Origin: CBDFLT01 sp965249225
Lineage (GTDB): Bacteria > Chloroflexota > Dehalococcoidia > Lucifugimonadales > G963668185
DNA length: 64,000 nucleotides
Assembly: GCA_965249225.1 (NCBI GenBank)
Contig: CBDFLT010000009.1
Span: 558,001-622,000, forward strand
Direction of reading: 5' to 3'
Part shown: piece after piece, positions 27,032 through 35,838 of the stretch
How positions within the stretch are numbered: the stretch's first letter is position 1
How the letters are laid out: the number at the start of each line of letters is the position of its first letter
The notes under the pieces: model-generated
The model's database searches: none
Told to the model about the DNA's origin: nothing
Seen by the model: the letters and a program-made list of their open reading frames with translations, nothing else
Position numbers and translations under genes: made by a program

Positions 27032-27805
27032 TCAGTGCGATTGTAGCCTGGGCAAGATGTACTCCTCGATTGCTACCGCAACGCCGTCCTCCTCGACGGG
27101 CGGTGCCACGTAGTGGGCCAGCGCCTTCAGCTCCTCCGGCGCTCCGGACATGGCGATTCGCAGCCCGCACGCCTCCAGCAAAGGAAGGTCGTTGTAGCTG
27201 TCGCCGATGGCGATCATCTGGTCCGACTCCACCCCGAGCCTTTCCGCAACCCAACGCGTTGCGGTCCCCTTGTTCACCCCGTCGCGGGTGATGTCGACGG
27301 CCCAGAGCCGGTTATACGGCAGGAACACTTTTACCACGTTGAGGGCTGGGTTCTTGGCGAACATTGCCAGCAGCCGGTCAGCCATCTCGCCGTCCACATC
27401 TAGCAGGGACACGCGGGTCAGGTCTCGGCCCGCCGTATCCTCTGCGCGGGTAATGGTGCCCCCGGGGTAGGTCGCGAACAACGCCACGTCGATTCCACGG
27501 ATCTCCGCCAATATTTCCTCGACGTTCTCCTGACTCAGAGGGGCAGTCCATAGGGACTTTCCCGTAGTGGGGTCGAAGACGTTGGCGCCCCCGTCCGATA
27601 TCTGTGGCGCCGTCAGTCCCAGTTGGCGGGCGTAGGGTATGGCTCCGTCCGGCTCCCGCCCGGTGGCGATGCTTACATGGAGGCTGGCCGAGGCTTTGGC
27701 CACGGCGCGGGAGACCCGAGGCGACATCTTCTCGTTACCGTCGATAAGGGTGCCGTCCAGGTCCACCAGGAAGAGTTTGTAGCCGGCTGAGTCCATTTTC
27801 ATCAA
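27032..27805 (-). CDS. HAD-IIB (Cof-type) phosphatase
   Basis: Haloacid dehalogenase superfamily phosphatase of 257 aa. Motif I is FLVDLDGTLID with the nucleophile Asp. Motif II is SIATGR. A lysine (GVNKGTATRWV) and motif IV (AIGDSYNDLPLL) complete the active site. The large C2-type cap lies between motifs II and III. Close families dephosphorylate sugar phosphates or FMN-like molecules; the substrate is not determinable here. Confidence 0.88.
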   Translation of the reverse strand: MMKMDSAGYKLFLVDLDGTLIDGNEKMSPRVSRAVAKASASLHVSIATGREPDGAIPYARQLGLTAPQISDGGANVFDPTTGKSLWTAPLSQENVEEILAEIRGIDVALFATYPGGTITRAEDTAGRDLTRVSLLDVDGEMADRLLAMFAKNPALNVVKVFLPYNRLWAVDITRDGVNKGTATRWVAERLGVESDQMIAIGDSYNDLPLLEACGLRIAMSGAPEELKALAHYVAPPVEEDGVAVAIEEYILPRLQSH

Positions 27806-27863
27806 GGCATCCGGGCTTAAGGATAACCCCGTCGGCTGAGGGACACAACGGTGGGTGGCCCCC

Positions 27864-30087
27864 TCACGGTTCGCCTGGCTTTACATCAGCGGGAAGCCGA
27901 GCGGGGCCGTCTCCAGGGACCTGCGGGTGCTGGCCGGAGTCCAGCGCGGCGAGTTGCTGTGAGGCCGCTTCGGCGAACGGGCCATCCGGGTCGGCCCGCA
28001 CAGAGGCCCGGAACGAAGACGCAGCTTCCTTCGCAAAGCCCATCTGCTGATGTGCCAGGCCCTCAACGTAGAGCGCCCCAGCGGAACGGTCGGAGGCGTC
28101 TGTCACCGATAGGTAGGAGTCCAGGCCGGCGGTTTGGTCGCCCAGCGACGCCAGCTCCAGGGCCGCTCCTGCGGCGGCGGCCACGGCGGTGTGGGATAGG
28201 CGGTTGGCGCCGCGGGCCTCTTTCGTCAGCGCGTACCGCCGGCGGGCGAGGTCCACCGGATCCACTTCTCCCGACATCTCTCCAGAGGCGAGGATCGTGG
28301 CCTTTTGGAGGTGGTATTGTTCCACGTCCGGGGCGGCGGACCTGGCCCGGTCCACCAGCACAAGGCTGGTCTCGAGGTCGCCCCGCTGGAACGCCTGGGC
28401 CGATGCTGCTCCAAGAGCCGCAGCGTGGGCGTAGGCGACGTTTTTCTGCCAGATGAGGGTGATGAGGGTGGTCCCCAGAAGCACCGCCGCAAGAGCCACG
28501 CTCAGCCGCACCCATATGATAGTGGGGCGCGGGGTTGTCCGGGTGTGCGAACGAGATGTACTTTTGGCCGTTGGGTTGTCCGCTTCGACACCGGTTTCGG
28601 CGTTGACCAGCGCTGACGTGGCTACGATCAGGGCGGCGATGGCCGAGAACAGCATCAGGTCGGAGACTCTGGCTACGCCGGTGAGCTGCTCCGTGATCCT
28701 GACGACGACGCTTGCCAGGAGCGACGCATACACCAGGGAGAGAGCCGGGCCAAGGCGGCGATGATGTCGGAGTAGCGCAGAGGCGCCGGCTATGGCGAGG
28801 CTCGAAACAAACGCGAGGTAGGTGACGGCTCCCAGCGCGCCAATCTCGACGGTCATCTGAATCGGGTAATTGTGGGCGCTGGCGTTCACCGGGTCCGCTT
28901 CATCGGAGGCCCGGCGCAGAGGAAGAGCGTAGATGAGGGTGTCGGGGCCATACCCGAATAGGTGGCGTACCGGGACGGCCCATGGTCGCTGGTCTTCGAA
29001 CCATGGCCTATCCAGCGCAACGTGGAGGGACCGCTGCCAGAGTTCAGTCCGCCCTCGGATGCCGTTGGCGGACGTGTCGGAGAAGGCGCTCTGCGCTCGG
29101 TGCGCCAGGGAGCTCAGAGCGTGATAGCCGACCGCACGATCCTCTCCGGTCCCCCTTTGGACGGATGGCAACGCTATGGCTGCCAGCGCCACCGTGGCCG
29201 CCGCTCCTATGATGAGGAGTGTCCGGCCCAGTGCCCTACCTCCTTGGATGCGCCATATCAAGGCCACCCATATCACCATGCCGACAGCCAGCCCGACCCA
29301 TGAGCCGCGGCTCATGGTAAATAGGATGCCCATGAGCTGGACCGCGATCAGCAGGATCCAGGCGGTCTTTACCTTACAGTGACGTCGACTCCGGCCATGA
29401 GGAGGTCGCTAGGCCGAGCGATATAGGCAGCGCCATCACGAGGTATGAGGCCGCAAAGTTAGGGTTGCCGAAGGAGGACTTGGCCCTCGCCGCCGGGCCG
29501 TCTCCGAGGGGGTCCAGTCCGTAGTGCTGGATAGCGCCATAAGATGCGGCCAGGGTGGCCGAGGCGACGATCACCCCCAGGAGGCGCCAAAGCTGACCCC
29601 TCGTCTTTAGATGGGTCGCGATAAAGATGAACAGCAGGTAGTACGTGGCCAAGTTGTACAGACCGTAGCCGTCTCTGCCCGGGTTCCTTCCCCACAGGCT
29701 GACGCTCGGCTCCACCGAGAGGAGGGTTGAGACGCCGGAGGCGATCACAAACAGGGTCGCGAATACGATGGCCCACCGCGAGGGGTTGTCGGCGACCCAG
29801 GCCTTGAAACGCGTCCGGCACCCCGGGCTCGGCCACGCCCACCACGCGCCGCCGCTTGCCGCCCACCGCATGGCCTAAGCCATCGCCATCAGTGCGACCA
29901 GGCTCCTCAGCAGGGTGACCTTGGGCAGGTCGAGAAAGAGCATGGCGTTAGGAGGTGCGAAGACGATGGGAACCAGCCCGATGGCCGTGAGCCAGAGGGG
30001 CTCCATGAGCCTGCCCGACCAGAGGTTGGCAGCGCTTAACAGCGACTTGTTGGAGGCGCCGTTATGCGCCCTCCGGTGTAATCTCAT
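27864..30087 (-). pseudogene. O-antigen ligase/polymerase-like membrane protein with TPR tail, broken by a TAG and a frameshift
   Basis: About 740 aa if intact. The N-terminal membrane part starts at ATG 30087 and is stopped in frame by TAG at 29875-29877 (codon 71); the same frame continues immediately with AMRWAASGGAWWAW. A TGG-to-TAG change would explain it. The middle part (NPGRDGYGLYNLATYYLLF, SSFGNPNFAASYLVMALP) then meets TAA at 29374. The sequel (TAWILLIAVQLMGILFTMSRGSWVG) is in a +1 frame to 27864. It includes the Wzy/O-antigen ligase region, more transmembrane helices, and a C-terminal TPR-like segment with repeated alpha-helical pairs. Two independent lesions suggest a real pseudogene. 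Normal role: joining glycan units outside the membrane. Confidence 0.8.
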
Positions 30088-30227
30088 AAGATGCCCACAA
30101 CGTAGATATGTACACGCTGCGGGCCCCTGAAACGTGCGGGGCCGCCTTCGCCCGGCGTGGATGAGGCCTTGGTGCGTGCCCTCTCCGGTCTCCCCAATTG
30201 GCCAATGTTGCGGTAATTAGTTAAAGG

Positions 30228-33200
30228 GTGGCCACCCCTGGTAGACGGTTTGCCGGGGCCATGCGGCGCCTCTACAATTACGTGGACATGCGAATGACTC
30301 GGAGAATGGACGCCATCTTCAGCAGTGGGACAACAGTAGCCACCCGCCGGTGGCCCAGGCTTGCGATGCTGGCGGCGCTTGGTATCGTCGTGGTGGCCCT
30401 GGCCCTGCGGCTCTACGGCGTGAACTGGGATGCCGGCTTTTCATGGACACCCCATCCCGACGAGCGCGCGATCCTCACGCAGGTGGAGAGGATATCGCCG
30501 CCTTCGCCGGGTAATCTAGACTCCCTGTTCGATGCCGATGAAAGCCCGTGGAACCCCCGCTGGTTCCCGTACGGCAGTTTCCCCCTCTATCTCCTGAAAG
30601 GGGTACAGCTCGTCTATTCGGAGCTGCCCGGCCTGGAAATGCGGGACCTGAGGCTCGCGGGACGAACGATCTCGGCCCTGGCGGACGTCGGAACGGTGCT
30701 GTTGGTGTTGTGGCTCGGCAGCCGCCTCTACGGCAGACGGACCGGGCTTCTGGCCTCCGCCTTCACGGCTCTGGCCGTGATCCATATCCAGCTAAGCCAC
30801 TTCTACACGGTGGACACCCTGCTGACGCTGTTCGCCGTTGCCGCCGTTTTCTTTATGTACAGGGTCGCCATCGAGGGGAGGCTCAGGGACTCCGCTCTGG
30901 CCGGTGCGTTCATCGGCCTCGGGCTGGCCACCAAGGCCAGCCTGGCGCCGATCTACGTTCCGTTCATCGGCGCCCACCTGATCTATCTTTTCGCCATGAG
31001 CGGCAGGCAAGGCCCGGCGACGCCTTTCGCCGACCGGACGCGCGTGGCCGTAAAAGGCCTCCTTGCGGGAGCGGCGACTTCCGTTCTGGTGGTGTTCATC
31101 ACGGAGCCCTACGCCTTTCTGGACTGGTCGCGCTTCTCGGCGGACTTCACCGAGCAGTCGGAGATGGTGCGTCGCATCCGTGACTACCCGTACACCCGCC
31201 AGTACATCGACACCACCCCCTACTGGTACCACATCAGGCAGCTTGCAACGTGGGGGTTGGGCTGGCCGCTGGGCGCAGTAGCGTGGGCCGGCCTTCTCTA
31301 CGCTTCACTGCGTGGGATGCGGCTGAGGATGGGCCTGGCGTATCTGGTCGTGGGCTGGGCGGTCCCGGCTGCGCTGCTCCTGTTTTCAACGGACGTCAAG
31401 ATGATACTGCCGGCCTCGGGCATCGCCTTCGCGGCGCTGCTGGCCACCCTTCCCGTCCGCTCTGCCGAGTCCAGACTCGACGTCCTGCTCCTCTCATGGG
31501 TAGTGCCTTACTTCCTCATAACCGGCGCGCTGCAGGTCAAGTTCCTCCGCTACATGATGCCGATAACACCGTTCCTGTTGCTGTTCGGGTCACAGATGCT
31601 CGTGTCGGCGTGGGATGAGACGAAGCGGCGTCTGCCCTCGGCACGTCCTTGGGCGATAGCCGGCCTGGTATTGCTGCTGGGCGCCACCGGCTTCTACGCC
31701 CTGTCCTATATGTCCATTTACAGGGAGTCTCACACCGCCGTGCGCGCCTCGGAGTGGATCAGAGACAACGCGCCAAAAGGGTCCGTGGTGCTGAAGGAGC
31801 ACTGGGAAGAGAGCGTCCCTGGACTGAACGACTACCGGGTCCGTGAGCTGCCCATGTACGATCGAGACGACCCCAACAAGTTCCGCCTGATCGCCAAAGA
31901 CTTGGAGGAGGCCGACTACCTGGTGCTGTTCAGCAACCGGTTGTACGGCACCCTGCCGCGTATCCCCGAGAGGTATCCCACCAGCGCCGCATACTACGAC
32001 CTGCTTTTCACCGGCGCGTTGGGGTATGAGCTGGTGGACCTCCAGACGTCGTACCCCGACCTGCTGGGAGTTAGCTTTGTGGACGACACGTTTCGCAGGC
32101 CGGGGGTTTCCAAGCCGGACGTGCTGGACGCGTCCGGGCCATCGGGTATGACACTGGGCCTTGGGTTCGCGGACGAGAGCTTCACCGTCTACGACCACCC
32201 CAAAGTCATGGTCCTCGAGAACCGAGCACGCTACGACGCGGACACCATCCAGCGGGCGATCGAGGAGGCAGGGCCCTACCCGGTGAACGGCGAAAGCAGT
32301 GTTGCCCCACGCACGGTCGGCCTGATGCTCTCTCCCGAGGCCGCGGAGGCCCAACGGCGAGGCGGGAGCTGGTCGGACATCGTCCGCGACGGGAGCTGGA
32401 CCAATCGGCTGCCGATCCTGGCGTTGCTCATCGTGGTAGAGGGCATTGCTCTGCTGGCGCTGCCAATAGGCTTCCTCCTGTTCCGGCCTCTGCCCGACAG
32501 GGGGTATCTGTTCTCGAAAGTGCTTGGACTGCTGCTGGTGGCCCTGGTGGTCTGGCTGTTCGCCAGCCTGCGGTGGATGCAGTTCTCGTTCGCGTCCATT
32601 CTCGTCGCACTGCTGCCCCTGGGCGCCGTCTCGGCCGGCCTCCTTCTCAGGTGGCGTCGCGAAATGGTGGCGTTCGTCAAGGAGCGCTGGCCGATCCTGC
32701 TGATCGGGGAGCTGGTCTTTCTGGCGGCCTTCTTCGCCTTCGTGGTGGTCCGGATGGCCAACCCGGACCTGTGGCACCCCTTCCGCGGCGGCGAGAAGCC
32801 CATGGACCTGGCGTACCTCAACGCGGTGCTGCGGTCCAGCTACATGCCCCCATATGACCCGTGGTTCAGCGGTGGCTTCCTCAACTACTACTACTGGGGG
32901 CAGTTCATCGTCGCGATGCTCGTTCGGGCCACCGGGATAAACCCCGACGTGGCGTACAACCTGGCCGTGCCGCTGATGTTCGCGCTCACGGTTGCGGGCG
33001 GCTTTTCGCTGGTATACTGTCTGGCCGAGGCGACGCGCCGGAGGCTCGCCGGCCCCGGTTCCTCGAGGGAGCGATTCACCCTTAGCTGGTCGCCCGTTTG
33101 GGCGGGAATGGCCGGTGGGCTCTTCGTGACCGTGTTGGGTAACCTGGATGGCGCGGTGCAGGTTGGTCACGGAATCTGGCGTGCGCTGGCCCGAAACCTG

Positions 33201-34853
33201 CCGTTCGGGGAGTTCGACTTCTGGCGCAGCTCGCGGATGATGCCGCCGGACCCGCCCGGCCACGAGATCACCGAGTTCCCCTTCTTCACGTTCCTGTTCG
33301 CCGATCTGCACGCCCACCTGGTGGCGATCCCCTTTACGCTGCTGGTCCTTGGGCTGGCGCTGAGCGTCATCCTGGGAGCGACGCGGTGGAGATCCCGGCG
33401 CGGGGACGTACGGGCCGAGGGTAGCTGGAGTTTTGGCGAGATCGCTCGGTTGGCGATGTTGGGTGTGGCCGTGGGGTCTCTGAGACTGATCAACGCGTGG
33501 GACTACCCCACGTACCTTATCGTCGCCGTGTTTGCCGTGTTTCTGGCCGGCTACTACCGGCACGGTGGGCTCGCCCTGCGGCCCCTTTTCGACTCGGGAG
33601 TAAAGGCCTTTTTCGTGGTCGCTGTGAGTTTTCTGGCCTTTCTTCCGTTCCATCTCACCAACGAGACCTTTGTGGATGGGCTCGAGTCGACTACCAACCG
33701 GACGGTGCTGTGGCAGTTCCTGGCCATACATGGCCTCTTCATCTTCATAATCGGGTCGTTCTTCGCGCGCGAGGCCGCGGGCTGGATCGCGTCCCCGGTG
33801 CGGGACGGCCTTTCGCTGCTTGGGCGCCGGGCTTCGTCCGTGATCAAGGGCACGGGGCGCGTCGGCGGAGACGGGGTGCGAATTAGCCCCGGGGGTGCAC
33901 TGGTGCTGGCCGCGGTGCTTTCGCTGACCGTGTATGTCATCCTGGCGGCCGTCTCCGGGGCTACGGGTAGCACGATACCGTTCGTTACCGCGCTCTTGGT
34001 CGTAGTGCTGGCTGTGGCCTTAAGGTGGGCCCTGTCGTCCCGGCCCGATGGCCCCATCCTGACCTTCGTGGCGGGCATGATAATGGTGTCGCTGGCCCTG
34101 GTGATCGGGCTGGACATCTACCGTGTCGAGAACGACATCGCCCGGATGAACAGCGTGTTCAAATTCTACCTCCAGGTGTGGGTCCTCCTGGCGCTGGCGT
34201 CGGCCTACCTGCTGTGGCGCCTTGGGCATGGCATTCGCATTCCCCTCTGGAAGCTGGGGCTGGACAAAAAGGTGTGGCTGGGGGCCTTGGCGGCGCTGAT
34301 GGTCAGCGCGTCGATCTACCCGATAATGGGCGCGCAGGACCGCCTCAGAGACCGGTTCAACGGCCAGGTCATCCCGATGACGCTGGACGGGACGGCGTAC
34401 GCGCAGGGCGCGGTGTACCACGACCGCAACGGAGACATCGATCTGGCCGCCGACTTCGAGGGCATAGCCTGGCTCCGGGAGAACGTCGAGGGCTCCCCGG
34501 TCGTCCTCGAGGGCAACACGCCGACCTATCGCTGGGGTGGGCGGGTCTCGATATATACGGGGCTGCCCAGCGTGGTGGGCTGGAGGTGGCACCAGGAGCA
34601 GCAGAGGTGGGACTACCGATGGGCCGTTTCCAGCCGGATCCAAGACGTGGCGCGGATTTACGGAAGCACCGACGCCGAGGAGGCTCTTGCGCTGCTGAGG
34701 AAGTACGGCGTGGAGTACGTGTACGTCGGCCAGGTGGAGCGGCTGTACTATCCGGGCGACGGCCTATCCAAGTTCGACGGCGCGCTCAGCGAGTATCTAG
34801 ACAAGGTGTTCGAGAACGAGCGAACGGCGATCTATCGCGTGCGTGATGGTTGA
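30228..34853 (+). CDS. Giant GT39-like glycosyltransferase / DUF2298 fusion membrane protein
   Basis: Membrane protein of 1541 aa. The N-terminal half (about residues 40-600) resembles GT39/PMT-type glycosyltransferases. It has an early TPHPDERAIL motif with the catalytic acidic pair after the first helix, LSHFYTVDTLLTLF, and many transmembrane segments. The C-terminal half (about 720-1541) is DUF2298, with RGGEKPMDLAYLNAVLRSS, DPWFSGGFLNYYYWGQF and FADLHAHLVAIP. The start codon is uncertain: GTG 30228, ATG 30261 and ATG 30288 are all in frame and none has a good ribosome-binding site. It probably transfers sugars from lipid carriers on the outer membrane face. Its divergent neighbour is the broken ligase gene. 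Confidence 0.85.
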   Translation: MATPGRRFAGAMRRLYNYVDMRMTRRMDAIFSSGTTVATRRWPRLAMLAALGIVVVALALRLYGVNWDAGFSWTPHPDERAILTQVERISPPSPGNLDSLFDADESPWNPRWFPYGSFPLYLLKGVQLVYSELPGLEMRDLRLAGRTISALADVGTVLLVLWLGSRLYGRRTGLLASAFTALAVIHIQLSHFYTVDTLLTLFAVAAVFFMYRVAIEGRLRDSALAGAFIGLGLATKASLAPIYVPFIGAHLIYLFAMSGRQGPATPFADRTRVAVKGLLAGAATSVLVVFITEPYAFLDWSRFSADFTEQSEMVRRIRDYPYTRQYIDTTPYWYHIRQLATWGLGWPLGAVAWAGLLYASLRGMRLRMGLAYLVVGWAVPAALLLFSTDVKMILPASGIAFAALLATLPVRSAESRLDVLLLSWVVPYFLITGALQVKFLRYMMPITPFLLLFGSQMLVSAWDETKRRLPSARPWAIAGLVLLLGATGFYALSYMSIYRESHTAVRASEWIRDNAPKGSVVLKEHWEESVPGLNDYRVRELPMYDRDDPNKFRLIAKDLEEADYLVLFSNRLYGTLPRIPERYPTSAAYYDLLFTGALGYELVDLQTSYPDLLGVSFVDDTFRRPGVSKPDVLDASGPSGMTLGLGFADESFTVYDHPKVMVLENRARYDADTIQRAIEEAGPYPVNGESSVAPRTVGLMLSPEAAEAQRRGGSWSDIVRDGSWTNRLPILALLIVVEGIALLALPIGFLLFRPLPDRGYLFSKVLGLLLVALVVWLFASLRWMQFSFASILVALLPLGAVSAGLLLRWRREMVAFVKERWPILLIGELVFLAAFFAFVVVRMANPDLWHPFRGGEKPMDLAYLNAVLRSSYMPPYDPWFSGGFLNYYYWGQFIVAMLVRATGINPDVAYNLAVPLMFALTVAGGFSLVYCLAEATRRRLAGPGSSRERFTLSWSPVWAGMAGGLFVTVLGNLDGAVQVGHGIWRALARNLPFGEFDFWRSSRMMPPDPPGHEITEFPFFTFLFADLHAHLVAIPFTLLVLGLALSVILGATRWRSRRGDVRAEGSWSFGEIARLAMLGVAVGSLRLINAWDYPTYLIVAVFAVFLAGYYRHGGLALRPLFDSGVKAFFVVAVSFLAFLPFHLTNETFVDGLESTTNRTVLWQFLAIHGLFIFIIGSFFAREAAGWIASPVRDGLSLLGRRASSVIKGTGRVGGDGVRISPGGALVLAAVLSLTVYVILAAVSGATGSTIPFVTALLVVVLAVALRWALSSRPDGPILTFVAGMIMVSLALVIGLDIYRVENDIARMNSVFKFYLQVWVLLALASAYLLWRLGHGIRIPLWKLGLDKKVWLGALAALMVSASIYPIMGAQDRLRDRFNGQVIPMTLDGTAYAQGAVYHDRNGDIDLAADFEGIAWLRENVEGSPVVLEGNTPTYRWGGRVSIYTGLPSVVGWRWHQEQQRWDYRWAVSSRIQDVARIYGSTDAEEALALLRKYGVEYVYVGQVERLYYPGDGLSKFDGALSEYLDKVFENERTAIYRVRDG

Positions 34854-34910
34854 TGGGATGGTCGGCCCGCTCATCACAGCCGTGCCTGCTGCCATTGTCC
34901 AGGAAAACTG

Positions 34911-35381
34911 ATGGAAGTACGAAGATATCGGGCCTCTGACCATGACGAAGTGTGGGCTCTCCACACTTTGGCATTGGAAAAGACAGGTGCATACGCCGGA
35001 CATGGGCCTTGGGACGACGACCTACACCGTATCAAGGAAGTTTACCTCGGTGGTGGTGGCGAATTCCTGGTAGGTGTCTACGGAAAAAAGATCATCGCGA
35101 TGGGTGCGTTAGAGCGGTTGTCAGACCACCATGCGGAAATCAAACGTATGCGAGTGTATCCTGATTGCCAACGACAGGGTTTTGGACAGGCAGTCTTAGA
35201 GGCGTTAGAAGCCAGAGCACGTGAATTAGGTTACGAGACCTTGCGCCTGGACACGACTGTTCATCAAGTTGGGGCCCAGAACTTCTATATCAAGAATGGC
35301 TATGCCGAGACAGGGCGGACGAAGAGAGGGAGGTTTGACATCATCGCATACGAGAAAGCTCTACACCCGAGTTCTAATTAG
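34911..35381 (+). CDS. GNAT family N-acetyltransferase
   Basis: Acetyl-CoA-dependent acyltransferase of 156 aa. Motif A is RMRVYPDCQRQGFGQAVLEAL, with the Q-x-x-G-x-G pyrophosphate loop. A final FYIKNGYAETGR segment is typical of the family. The substrate is unknown. Codon use is visibly richer in A and T than in the flanking genes, suggesting acquisition by transfer. AGGA lies about 8 bp before the ATG. Confidence 0.88.
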   Translation: MEVRRYRASDHDEVWALHTLALEKTGAYAGHGPWDDDLHRIKEVYLGGGGEFLVGVYGKKIIAMGALERLSDHHAEIKRMRVYPDCQRQGFGQAVLEALEARARELGYETLRLDTTVHQVGAQNFYIKNGYAETGRTKRGRFDIIAYEKALHPSSN

Positions 35382-35418
35382 GACGCTACCCCTGGCTTGA
35401 AATATCAACAAAGCTCAT

Positions 35419-35447
35419 TTGACACGCCTACGTGTCGGTCTTAGAAT
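35419..35447 (+). promoter_or_regulatory. Promoter with embedded operator upstream of the AsnC-like and acyl-CoA dehydrogenase genes
   Basis: TTGACA (35419-35424), 17-bp spacer, TAGAAT (35442-35447). A perfect palindrome GACACG-CCTA-CGTGTC occupies 35421-35436, overlapping the -35 box and spacer, where a bound repressor would block RNA polymerase. The regulator is not identified. Confidence 0.65.
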
Positions 35448-35535
35448 GCGGGAGTCGCCGCCTGCGACGAAAACCGGTCTCGCGCTCGGCTTCTTCTTTT
35501 ACCGTTCTTAGCAGCCCCCGTCCCGGAGGTTATCT

Positions 35536-35775
35536 ATGGCGACCAAGGCCTATATATTGATTGAGACGGCCGTAGGCAAGTCGAAAGATGTGTCCAAGGA
35601 GCTTAAAGCCCTCCCCGGCGTTGAGACCGTGGACGCCGTCACCGGACCCTACGACATCATCTCCGTGGTCTCGGCCGATGACCTGAACGCGGTGGGAGAC
35701 CTGGTCACCGGCCAGATCCATACCATCAATGGGATCATCCGCACCGTCACCTGCTTGACGGTGGGGGGCGCGTAG
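35536..35775 (+). CDS. Stand-alone Lrp/AsnC ligand-binding (RAM) domain protein
   Basis: A 79-aa protein: KAYILIETAVGKSKDVSKEL, GVETVDAVTGPYDIISVV and a final IRTVTCLTV strand. This is the alpha/beta ACT-like fold that Lrp/AsnC regulators use to bind amino acids and oligomerise, but no helix-turn-helix is present. Such single-domain proteins may sense small molecules or modulate partner regulators. It is the first gene after a promoter with an operator-like palindrome, 63 bp before acyl-CoA dehydrogenase. Confidence 0.88.
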   Translation: MATKAYILIETAVGKSKDVSKELKALPGVETVDAVTGPYDIISVVSADDLNAVGDLVTGQIHTINGIIRTVTCLTVGGA

Positions 35776-35838
35776 GGACCGGGTTAATTCCCCGTTGCCC
35801 GGCGGACGTCGCCGGGTCCGATAGGGCCGTAGTGCGCT

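Noticed and set aside
29875..29877. TAG as pyrrolysine or another recoded residue
   Set aside because: The position lies in a hydrophobic segment with no conserved special residue, TAG ends many other genes, and the same gene has a second lesion.
31590..33731. Long minus-strand open frame of 713 codons
   Set aside because: Fully antisense to the glycosyltransferase/DUF2298 gene; low-complexity, Arg/Gln/Gly-rich translation without any domain, as expected from antisense reading in a high-GC gene.
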